From NCBI GenBank assembly GCA_019359355.1, contig JAHHHM010000012.1, positions 62,001-126,000 on the forward strand: a DNA stretch of 64,000 nt. Direction: 5' to 3'. The notes below the pieces were generated by a model. That model saw only the letters and a program-made list of their open reading frames with translations. It was not told where the DNA came from and searched no databases. This document shows positions 57,252-64,000 of this stretch, piece after piece. The stretch comes from Microcoleus vaginatus WJT46-NPBG5. GTDB taxonomy: Bacteria; Cyanobacteriota; Cyanobacteriia; Cyanobacteriales; Oscillatoriaceae. Positions within the stretch are counted from its first letter, which is position 1; each line of letters starts with the position of its first letter. The position numbers and the translations under genes are program-made.

Positions 57252-58169
57252 ATGGATCTGCCAATTGTTTATCATCCAGATTACGTCGTAGCGCTGCCGG
57301 CAGGACATCGTTTTCCCATGCCGAAGTTTCGGCAACTTTACGAGATGCTTTTGGCGGATGGGGTGGCGTGTTTGGAACAATTTCATGAGCCGGTGTTGCC
57401 TCCCCTGGAGTGGATTAAACTGGTTCATGATTCTAGCTATGTTCAGGCATACGGTGAGGGAACGCTGGATGCTAAGGCGCAGCGGCGGATTGGGTTGCCT
57501 TGGAGTTCCGCGCTGGCAAATCGCACCTGCATTGCGGTGGGAGGTACAATTCTCACGGCAAAGTTGGCGATGAATGCCGGCTTGGCGTGCAACACTGCCG
57601 GTGGTACGCATCATGCGTTTCCCAATTTTGGTTCAGGTTTTTGTATTTTTAATGATCTGGCAATTTCCGCCCGGGTTTTGCAAAAATTAGGGCTAGTTAG
57701 AAAAGTTTTAATTATAGATTTAGATGTGCATCAGGGAGACGGAACTGCTGTTATTTTTCAAGATGATTCTAGTGTGTTTACGTTTTCAATGCACTGTGAA
57801 ATTAATTTTCCTGGAACGAAGCAAACGAGCGATCTAGATGTTCCGCTGCCGATGGGTATGGAGGATGATGATTACTTACAAACTTTGGATAAGTATTTAC
57901 CAGATTTATTGTCGGAGGTGAAGCCAGATTTGGTACTTTATGATGCCGGCGTTGATACTCATGCTGGCGATCTTTTGGGCAAGTTGGCAATGACAGACAC
58001 GGGTTTATTTCGTCGAGATATGCAGGTTTTAAGCACTTGCGTTGCCGCCGGCTATCCGGTTGCTTGTGTGATTGGCGGTGGTTATGCGGAGGATATGAAA
58101 GGGTTAGTTTACCGGCATTCTTTATTGCATCGGGCTGCCAGTCAAGTATATCGACAGTGCCGACTCTGA
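57252..58169 (+). CDS. Histone deacetylase-family hydrolase
   Basis: 305 aa, arginase/deacetylase fold. GGTHHAF carries the catalytic His pair, DLDVHQGDGT and YDAGVDTH supply the metal ligands, and GGGYAED closes the site. Bacterial members deacetylate acetylpolyamines, acetoin-related compounds or lysine side chains; the substrate here cannot be deduced. It stands alone, 234 bp downstream of a divergent gene. Confidence 0.92.
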   Translation: MDLPIVYHPDYVVALPAGHRFPMPKFRQLYEMLLADGVACLEQFHEPVLPPLEWIKLVHDSSYVQAYGEGTLDAKAQRRIGLPWSSALANRTCIAVGGTILTAKLAMNAGLACNTAGGTHHAFPNFGSGFCIFNDLAISARVLQKLGLVRKVLIIDLDVHQGDGTAVIFQDDSSVFTFSMHCEINFPGTKQTSDLDVPLPMGMEDDDYLQTLDKYLPDLLSEVKPDLVLYDAGVDTHAGDLLGKLAMTDTGLFRRDMQVLSTCVAAGYPVACVIGGGYAEDMKGLVYRHSLLHRAASQVYRQCRL

Positions 58170-58205
58170 GGTTAATTTAGGCTAAAATAATAGAGTTTAT
58201 ATATC

Positions 58206-58269
58206 TAAAGAATACAGCTAATTGTAAGGAAGAATAATAAAGAATACAGCTAATTGTAAGGAAGAATAA
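58206..58269. repeat. Perfect 32-bp tandem duplication
   Basis: The 32-bp unit starting TAAAGAATACAGCTAATTGT at 58206 is repeated immediately and identically at 58238-58269, in the gap between the convergent deacetylase and signal peptidase genes. It looks like a recent slippage event. Confidence 0.9.
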
Positions 58270-58275
58270 AAGGCT

Positions 58276-59385
58276 TTAGTTTAAAGGTTGGATACGGGCT
58301 GGAGGCCAATAAATTTTATAGACTTTGCCGATAATATTGCCTGCCGGCAAAAAGCCCCAAGCATGAGAGTCGAAACTATCATTGCGATTGTCTCCTAAAA
58401 CCAAATAGTTGCCGGCTGGCACAGCTACTGGTCCCCATTGATAAGCAGCCGATTCGGCAATATAATCTTCTTTCAAAGGTTTGTTATTGATATAAACAAC
58501 CCCATTGCTGATTTGAACAGTTTCCCCCGGTTTCCCGATCACTCGCTTAACAAAGAATTCATTTTTATTTGCTTCTGAATATCGGTTTGCTTGGGGAGGG
58601 TTAAAGACAATTAAATCACCTTGTTGAGGAATATAATTATTAGATTGATGGACAAATATTTTATCTCCAGGTTGCAGCGTCGGCAGCATTGAATTGCTAG
58701 GAATTGTAAACTTTTCAACCTGCTGTTCAATCAAAATCGGCAGGAATGCCGCTGTTAATTTAAATATAATAATCGCAATGACAACTTGCTTAATTAACTG
58801 CCTTGATTTTCTAGATTTTTTGGGGGATGCGAGATAGACGTGATAACAGGCAATTGCAGAAATAATTGCAGTAACTGCCCGCAAGGGCCAGAAAAATACA
58901 GACAAATTTGAGAAAATAATGATAGAAATGAGAAAAACTCCTCCCAAAAATATTTTCTCTATGTATAAATGACCAATACCTGGCAAAATTTGGGATAAAA
59001 AAACCGCAAACCAAAAGTCTTTGATAGCGGATGAACGATGAAGGGTAAAGGATAAATAAGTGGGAGATTGATTTATAGAAGGTTTGTTTGCTTTCTGGGG
59101 GTTATTTTTTTTGATACTGTTGTGGGCGTCAAAAAGATTTAAAATATAGATAACGACAATAAATGCTAAAAAGCTAATCCCGGTTACTGTGTTACCAGTG
59201 GGACTAAAAATTGACCAGGCAGCAATTAGAATCAGGGAAGCTTGAATAACTATCAAAATTATCCCTTTTAAAGGTTTGCCGGCATAAATTTGTCCAATGC
59301 CAGGGAAAAATAGGGATAAATTGACAGCCAGCCAAGGTTCTTTATTCTCTCCTTTGGCCGGCTGATTGAAATTAGAAGGTTTCAT
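58276..59385 (-). CDS. lepB: Signal peptidase I with duplicated N-terminal membrane module
   Basis: 369 aa; typical cyanobacterial LepB has about 190. The C-terminal half is a type I signal peptidase with catalytic Ser232 (PSNSMLPTLQPGD) and Lys280 (FFVKRVIGKPGE), followed by GDNRNDSFDSHAWG. The extra N-terminus has two homologous membrane units, LSLFFPGIGQIYAGKPLKG (residues 23-41) and LSQILPGIGHLYIEKIFLGG (130-149), each followed by hydrophobic helices, like TM2-type modules. A membrane anchor near 199-220 precedes the protease. It cleaves signal peptides on the outer face of the membrane. Stop-to-start distance to the SDR gene is 6 bp, so an operon is likely. Confidence 0.9.
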   Translation of the reverse strand: MKPSNFNQPAKGENKEPWLAVNLSLFFPGIGQIYAGKPLKGIILIVIQASLILIAAWSIFSPTGNTVTGISFLAFIVVIYILNLFDAHNSIKKNNPQKANKPSINQSPTYLSFTLHRSSAIKDFWFAVFLSQILPGIGHLYIEKIFLGGVFLISIIIFSNLSVFFWPLRAVTAIISAIACYHVYLASPKKSRKSRQLIKQVVIAIIIFKLTAAFLPILIEQQVEKFTIPSNSMLPTLQPGDKIFVHQSNNYIPQQGDLIVFNPPQANRYSEANKNEFFVKRVIGKPGETVQISNGVVYINNKPLKEDYIAESAAYQWGPVAVPAGNYLVLGDNRNDSFDSHAWGFLPAGNIIGKVYKIYWPPARIQPLN

Positions 59386-59391
59386 TCGCGT

Positions 59392-60165
59392 TCAACTTCG
59401 CCGGTGAACAAGCGTTGCAGTTGCCTGATCGGTCGGAACAATCAACAGTTCGCTGATATTAACATGAGCCGGTCTGGTAGCACAGAAAAACACTACATCA
59501 GCAATATCTTCTGCGGTGAGAGGAGTTAAATCTTGGTAAACTTTGTTAGCGCGGTCGCTATCTCCATGAAACCGCACAATACTAAATTCCGTTTCAACTA
59601 AACCCGGTTCAATTTCTGTTACTCGTACCGGCGTCCCCAACAAATCTTGTTTTAAGCCTTCAGAAATTGCCCGAACAGCCGCTTTAGAAGCGCAGTAAAC
59701 ATTGCCCCCCGGATAAGCCTGACGACCGGCAATTGAACCAATATTTACCACATGACCTCGCCCCCGGCTTACCATTCCCGGGACAACAGTTCGCGTGACG
59801 TAGAGCAAGCCTTTAACATTGGTATCAAGCATTTCTTCCCAATCTTGAATGCTGCCCTCATGAAGTTTGCTTAAACCGCGACTAAGCCCAGCGTTATTAA
59901 TCAGAATATCTATCGCTTCCCAAGAGACTGGTAAACTGGAAAGTGTAGATTCAACTTGACTACGATCTCGCACATCTAATTGTAATAAATGAGATTGAGT
60001 GCCAAATTTCTCACTTAATTCTGTCGCCAATTGTTCAAGCCGATCTAAACGCCGTGCGCTCAAAATTAATTTGGCACCGGCTTGAGCAAACATTCTGGCA
60101 CAAGCTGAGCCAATGCCGCTACTCGCGCCGGTGATAAAAACAATTTTTTCTTGGATAGAAACCAT
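59392..60165 (-). CDS. Short-chain dehydrogenase/reductase
   Basis: 257 aa Rossmann-fold oxidoreductase. Cofactor motif TGASSGIGSACARMF at residues 11-25 with a following SARR favouring NADP(H), NNAGLS, and the active-site YCASKAAV. The closest well-known relative is YdfG, a serine/3-hydroxy acid dehydrogenase, but the substrate is not established. Immediately upstream of lepB. Confidence 0.9.
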   Translation of the reverse strand: MVSIQEKIVFITGASSGIGSACARMFAQAGAKLILSARRLDRLEQLATELSEKFGTQSHLLQLDVRDRSQVESTLSSLPVSWEAIDILINNAGLSRGLSKLHEGSIQDWEEMLDTNVKGLLYVTRTVVPGMVSRGRGHVVNIGSIAGRQAYPGGNVYCASKAAVRAISEGLKQDLLGTPVRVTEIEPGLVETEFSIVRFHGDSDRANKVYQDLTPLTAEDIADVVFFCATRPAHVNISELLIVPTDQATATLVHRRS

Positions 60166-60253
60166 TACTGTTTTTGCTTAATACTTATTTCGTCTGGAAG
60201 AGAGAGGGAAAGGGCAAGAGAATTCCCTAGACCCCATTCCCTATTCCCTTACT

Positions 60254-61099
60254 TCATTTTGTGACGCCACTGCCACCAACAATTTTGATGCGTTCGGTAA
60301 TCAAAGTCATGCCATCTTTATGCACTAAAACAGCCGAAATCCAGTGAGGATCAGATGCAGCCGGTGCTCGCCCCATTTTGAAAAGTCCGCCTGCCGCCAG
60401 CGGTTCTAACTTCACCGTTGAAGGATTAAAATAAGTGTCTGCTTGGATGGGTTCTTCTAAAGCCGTTCCGATCAGCAAACTATTGCCCAACGGTTCTTCA
60501 ACAATGGCGTCAAAATTATACTCTTGGCCGGCACGAATCTGATCGGGTAACTGCACTTTAACCGTGGGTGGCTTTTCTCCAGAGGTTAGCTGAGTGCGTT
60601 CTGCCAAAATTTCTTGTTGAACAATTTTTTGGTTTTCATAGCGCTGGCGCGAGCGTAAAGTGGCTGTGAGGCTCATTTCTCTGTCTTGCAATTTTTCGCT
60701 GCCGGCGATTACCGTGACTGTTTCCGCAATAATCCCATTGCCATCAATTTGCCAAGATTGTAGTTCCGTGCGGTAGTTTAACTGGGGATAGCGCTGCCAG
60801 AGATCGCTCAAAGCTTTTCTCATATTCTCGTAAGTTAAACCGTCGGCATGGCTGACATCCTTACTGTAAAACTGCATCACAGCTTCAATATCTTGACGAT
60901 TAGCCGCTTCATCAATGTTTGACAGCAGCGTTTTCAACTCTGGAGGCGCAGTATCAGGAGTTGCCGCCCGCACACCTGTGGCATACATTCCTGCGGTGCA
61001 CCAAACGGCTAAACCGGCTAAAAACGAGATGAGTTGGTTTCGGGTGTGCCGGCGAGAAGTCCCAGATATGCCTGACAGTAGAGTTAGAGGATTGTGCAT
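60254..61099 (-). CDS. Exported NTF2-like (SnoaL/DUF4440) protein
   Basis: 281 aa. An N-terminal signal sequence with a preceding twin-arginine-like SRRHTRNQLISFLAGLAVW and cleavage near VRA-ATP. Residues 55-165 have the NTF2/SnoaL pattern (LLSNIDEAANRQDIEAVMQF, YSKDVSHADGLTYENMRKAL). A C-terminal beta domain of about 100 residues follows. Its role is unknown; such proteins often bind small ligands or act as isomerases. Divergent from murG. Confidence 0.8.
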   Translation of the reverse strand: MHNPLTLLSGISGTSRRHTRNQLISFLAGLAVWCTAGMYATGVRAATPDTAPPELKTLLSNIDEAANRQDIEAVMQFYSKDVSHADGLTYENMRKALSDLWQRYPQLNYRTELQSWQIDGNGIIAETVTVIAGSEKLQDREMSLTATLRSRQRYENQKIVQQEILAERTQLTSGEKPPTVKVQLPDQIRAGQEYNFDAIVEEPLGNSLLIGTALEEPIQADTYFNPSTVKLEPLAAGGLFKMGRAPAASDPHWISAVLVHKDGMTLITERIKIVGGSGVTK

Positions 61100-61151
61100 A
61101 GCGTGATAGTTTGAATAATTGGGTAGCTTCAGCTGCCAACTTTAGGTTTGA

Positions 61152-61180
61152 GATTTTAGATTAACAATGAATCTAAAATC
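61152..61180. repeat. Inverted repeat, TTTTAGAT family
   Basis: GATTTTAGATT (61152-61162) and AATCTAAAATC (61170-61180), perfect 11-bp arms with a 7-nt loop, in the 107-bp gap upstream of murG. Confidence 0.8.
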
Positions 61181-61209
61181 CGCGCATTTTAAATTTAACA
61201 GAGGGATTG

Positions 61210-62268
61210 GTGAGTAAACCTGTACGACTGTTAATCGCTGCTAGTGGAACCGGAGGGCATTTATTTCCAGCGACGGCACTGGCAGAGCAATTGAGCGATT
61301 ATGAGATTGAATGGCTGGGGGTTCCCAACCGGCTGGAAACTCAGCTGGTTCCTGAGCAGTATCCATTACATACAATTGCAGTAGAAGGATTTCAGCAGAG
61401 AGGACTCGGCAGTTTGCGCGTTTTAAGCAAACTGGTGGGTTCCGTTCGGCAAGTCAGGCGTTTACTAATAGAACGGAATTTTCAAGGTGTCTTTACCACC
61501 GGCGGCTATATTGCCGCACCGGCAATTATGGCGGCGCGTTCCCTAGGGTTGCCGGTGATTTTGCACGAATCGAATGCTTTGCCGGGGAAGGTGACGCGCT
61601 GGTTTAGTCCCTGGTGTACTGCGGTGGCGATCGGGTTTGAGTTTGCCGCTCAATATTTACCAAAGGCGAAGACGGTTTATGTGGGGACGCCGGTGAGATT
61701 GCAGTTTCTTTCCCCGCAGCCCTTAGATTTACCCATTCCGGAGGGGGTGCCGGTGATTGTCGTTGCCGGCGGTTCTCAGGGGGCAGTAGCGGTGAATAAG
61801 TTGGTACGCCAGTGCGCGAAGGCATGGTTTGACGCGGGGGCTTGGATTGTCCATCAGACGGGGGAAAACGATCCAGAGGCAGGAATTTTGCAGCATCCGC
61901 AATATGTCTCAATGCCGTTTTATGGCAACATGGCTGGATTGTTTCAGCGGGCTAATTTAGCGATCTCTCGTGCCGGTGCCGGCACCCTGACTGAGTTGGC
62001 GGTGACACAGACGCCTTCTATTTTGGTTCCCTATCCCTTCGCAGCGGAAGATCATCAAGCCTATAATGCGGCAGTGTTTGCCGGTGCCGGTGCGGCTGTG
62101 GTATGCCGGCAAGGGGATTTAACGCCAGAGGTGTTGGAAGGTAAGGTGTTGGATTTATTAAATTCACCGGCACGCTTGCAAAAAATGGCTGAAAGTGCCG
62201 GTTCTCTGGCAATTCCAGATAGTAGCGAACGTTTAGGAAAGTTAGTGCGCCGGTTGCTGGAGGCTTAA
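61210..62268 (+). CDS. murG: MurG glycosyltransferase
   Basis: 352 aa. It adds GlcNAc to lipid I to make lipid II, the last cytoplasmic step of peptidoglycan precursor synthesis. SGTGGHLFPATAL near residues 13-25 is the acceptor-side glycine loop; HESNALPGKVTRW and AGAGTLTELA followed by PYPFAAEDHQ are further MurG blocks. The GTG at 61210 is favoured over the TTG at 61207 on the spacing from GAGGG. Confidence 0.95.
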   Translation: MSKPVRLLIAASGTGGHLFPATALAEQLSDYEIEWLGVPNRLETQLVPEQYPLHTIAVEGFQQRGLGSLRVLSKLVGSVRQVRRLLIERNFQGVFTTGGYIAAPAIMAARSLGLPVILHESNALPGKVTRWFSPWCTAVAIGFEFAAQYLPKAKTVYVGTPVRLQFLSPQPLDLPIPEGVPVIVVAGGSQGAVAVNKLVRQCAKAWFDAGAWIVHQTGENDPEAGILQHPQYVSMPFYGNMAGLFQRANLAISRAGAGTLTELAVTQTPSILVPYPFAAEDHQAYNAAVFAGAGAAVVCRQGDLTPEVLEGKVLDLLNSPARLQKMAESAGSLAIPDSSERLGKLVRRLLEA

Positions 62269-62314
62269 TCTAGGTTTAATCGATGACGCGAACACCTATT
62301 TTCTGCCGGCAGCT

Positions 62315-62509
62315 ATGAGGACAGCGCTTGTGACCATTAACCAGCTACCTCGCACCGAAGAAACCCTCTGGCTGCGGCTTTTAGGAAACACTTCAACTCA
62401 GTTACAGGCAGTGAATGAGGTGACGGCACTCCCACCGGATCATCGGTTATTAAATAACATTTTGGAGTTGCTTTCTAGCTGGCGCATTACTGCTGACTTT
62501 TTCCCGTGA
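62315..62509 (+). pseudogene. Remnant of an Rpn-type nuclease/DUF4351-family protein
   Basis: A 64-codon frame: TINQLPRTEETLWLRLLG then VNEVTALPPDHRLLNNILEL, a block found in the C-terminal half of cyanobacterial Rpn-like putative transposase proteins. It ends just after a T run (GACTTTTTCCC), and skipping one T continues as SREELLAQFG, so a homopolymer frameshift is likely. The N-terminal nuclease domain is absent. Confidence 0.55.
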
Positions 62510-62702
62510 GGAATTATTAGCCCAATTTGGGAAGCAAAACCTCTGAAGAAGTTAGAACACGAAAATGCCGGCATTTGGAAAGGCTTAAACGATAGAGAAA
62601 AGTCTGCCGATGCCGGTTCATCATTTTTATAATGGCTCTAGCCTACTTAATAGGATGTGTTAACCTGTGGGCAATAATATTCAGTTGAGCAATTCCTAAA
62701 TT

Positions 62703-63443
62703 ATGTCGGAAATTCTCACGACTGAGATGGCTCCATCCCCAGATATCAGTCACATTGTCACTGAAGATAATACCCCTGTAGATAATTTTGGTTCAGAAAA
62801 ACAACAGCGTTTACTAACTAGAGTTCTCTACAGTTCTTGGGCGGTTGCTGAGGGTTCACAGAAGTTTTTAGTGGCAGCAAATGTCGGCGTTTTCCCTGCC
62901 ATCGCTCAACCGCCTATTGTGCCGGATGTTTTTCTCAGCTTGGATGTAGGAGTGGCTGAGAATTGGTGGGAGAAGAAAAACCGTTCTTATTTCGTATGGG
63001 AGTTCGGTAAACCCCCGGAAGTTGTGATTGAAATTGTTTCTAATCGAGAGGGAAATGAGTTAGGAAGTAAGCTGAGAGATTATGAGCGGATGCGCGTTAG
63101 TTATTATGTTGTCTTCGATCCGATCCAGCAGTTAGGGGGGCCGGTTTTACAAATTTACCAGCTCCAGGGAACGCGCTACCTTCCGATGACAGATACTTGG
63201 CTGGAACAAGTTGGACTTGGTTTAACCCTGTGGCATGGTGTGTTTGAGGATAAAGAGGATACTTGGTTGCGTTGGTGCGACAGAAATGGCAATCTAATTC
63301 CCACCGGCACGGAACGAGCAGATCGAGCGGAGTCTCAACTACGGGAAACAGAATCGCTATTAGAGCAGGAACGGCGGCGAGCAGAACTCTTAACAGAACG
63401 GCTGCGAGCCTTAGGCATCGATCCTGAACAGTTAAATCAGTGA
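62703..63443 (+). CDS. Uma2-family putative endonuclease
   Basis: 246 aa. The core from about residue 60 has PDVFLSLDV, EVVIEIVSNREGNELGSKLR then DYERMRVSYYVVFDP, the PD-(D/E)XK-like motif order of DUF820/Uma2 proteins that are abundant in filamentous cyanobacteria. A C-terminal coiled coil (RAESQLRETESLLEQERRRA) is common in the family. It sits beside the Rpn-type relic. Biological role unproven. Confidence 0.88.
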   Translation: MSEILTTEMAPSPDISHIVTEDNTPVDNFGSEKQQRLLTRVLYSSWAVAEGSQKFLVAANVGVFPAIAQPPIVPDVFLSLDVGVAENWWEKKNRSYFVWEFGKPPEVVIEIVSNREGNELGSKLRDYERMRVSYYVVFDPIQQLGGPVLQIYQLQGTRYLPMTDTWLEQVGLGLTLWHGVFEDKEDTWLRWCDRNGNLIPTGTERADRAESQLRETESLLEQERRRAELLTERLRALGIDPEQLNQ

Positions 63444-63518
63444 TCAACACCGGCTAATCAGTGGAACAGGTATATGAGCCATTCTGATTAACCTCCGCCT
63501 AATGAGGCGATAAACAAT

Positions 63519-64000
63519 TTAATTCGTTACCTGAGCGCCGTGACTGCGAGGATCATCGCCATTTCCCTTGGCCGGCATCCTTGGCGCTTCAAAAGCAGAA
63601 ACTTGACCGGAAGCCTTGGCGTATGGTAAGGCAGTGCCGGCAACTAAAGCCTCTAGATTCGCCTCTAAAACCGAACGCGGCAATTCACCGATGGCACTGG
63701 CAATCGTCTCTCCATCTTTCCCCATAAACACAAAATGGGGAATGCCATCCACGCGATACTTCAAAATCTCCGGCAACCACTTGGTGTTATCTACATTCAG
63801 CATCACAAAATTAACTTTGCCGGCATATTGCGTTTCCAATTCTTTAATCGTCGGTGCCATCGCCATACAGCTAGTGCACCAATTCGCATAAAATTCCATC
63901 AGCGTTGGTTGCTCATTCCCAAGCGCCACTTCCAAGGGTGTAGAACCCTCTGCAAGCTCAGTTAAGTCAGTTGCAGTCGTTTCAGTCCGCAGTCCAAAGA
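63519..64000 (-). CDS. TxlA/HCF164-type thioredoxin, 5' end outside window
   Basis: Reading from the right edge in frame: FGLRTETTATDLTELAEGST, then LEVALGNEQPTLMEFYANWC with the active site WCTSC and cis-Pro GIPHFVF. The C-terminal tail is Gly/Asn-rich. The missing part should encode a membrane anchor. TxlA/HCF164 supplies reducing power to the lumenal side for cytochrome b6f assembly, which fits petB-petD in the same window. Confidence 0.9.
   Translation of the reverse strand, partial: FGLRTETTATDLTELAEGSTPLEVALGNEQPTLMEFYANWCTSCMAMAPTIKELETQYAGKVNFVMLNVDNTKWLPEILKYRVDGIPHFVFMGKDGETIASAIGELPRSVLEANLEALVAGTALPYAKASGQVSAFEAPRMPAKGNGDDPRSHGAQVTN

Noticed and set aside
1-64000. CRISPR arrays, tRNA and rRNA genes
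   Set aside because: Scanned for regularly spaced direct repeats and tRNA T-loop motifs; none seen. A covariance-model search would be decisive.

Overview
This 64 kb window is chromosomal DNA from an oxygenic cyanobacterium, most likely a filamentous non-heterocystous (Oscillatoriales/Coleofasciculales-type) lineage. The evidence is photosystem and cytochrome b6f genes (psbD, psbC, psbI, psaM, petB, petD, ycf4), the D1-processing protease ctpA, a TxlA/HCF164-type thylakoid thioredoxin, large Ser/Thr kinase-AAA proteins, PAS sensor kinases with the HEINNP(V/I)NF H-box, pentapeptide repeats and a DUF3769 LptD-like outer membrane protein. Base composition is moderate. The hexamer GCCGGC is strikingly over-represented (about 20 exact copies in the first 10 kb by eye), while the classical cyanobacterial HIP1 octamer GCGATCGC was noticed only once. 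No tRNA, rRNA, CRISPR array or intact insertion sequence was found.

Layout. 1-12.3 kb: 5' part of a giant Ser/Thr kinase-AAA protein, gyrA, a secreted unknown, lnt, two tandem retropepsin-like proteases, trpD. 12.7-18.9 kb: three orphan histidine kinases, two of them close paralogues. 19-28 kb: a KAS-type ketoacyl synthase, a lipoprotein cyclophilin, ycf4 divergent from psbD-psbC, a PCP_red small protein, a Kv-type channel with a zinc ribbon, then a degraded patch (ISL3 transposase tail, a 104-bp MITE, a ParD-ParE fusion relic) and argH. 28-44 kb: SpoIIE-type phosphatase, an LptD-like protein, psbI, a large unknown, a GH38 alpha-mannosidase, a small outer membrane protein, an RDD/pentapeptide protein and small membrane or secreted proteins. 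44-54 kb: second MITE copy, a zinc-ribbon membrane protein, GT4 glycosyltransferase, RsbW-like kinase, petB-petD, ctpA, a chrA relic, a TPR protein, psaM, terC, ndk. 54-64 kb: a small zinc ribbon protein, a frameshifted PstS-like protein, MscS, an HDAC-family hydrolase, signal peptidase I with an unusual duplicated membrane front, an SDR, an NTF2-like protein, murG, a nuclease-family relic, a Uma2 protein and the 3' part of txlA.

How it fits together. Most of the window is housekeeping (photosynthesis, envelope biogenesis, amino-acid synthesis) in short transcription units separated by hairpins, many of which belong to dispersed repeat families. A SpoIIE-type phosphatase, an RsbW-like anti-sigma kinase and a Ser/Thr kinase are present but unlinked, as is usual for cyanobacterial signalling. 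I did not find an obviously new multi-gene system. The most interesting signals are the loss of the conserved psbD/psbC overlap with the old psbC start still visible as a fossil, a toxin-antitoxin operon collapsed into one ParD-ParE reading frame, a MITE with two copies 103/104 identical in opposite orientations, and a signal peptidase fused to a duplicated membrane module.
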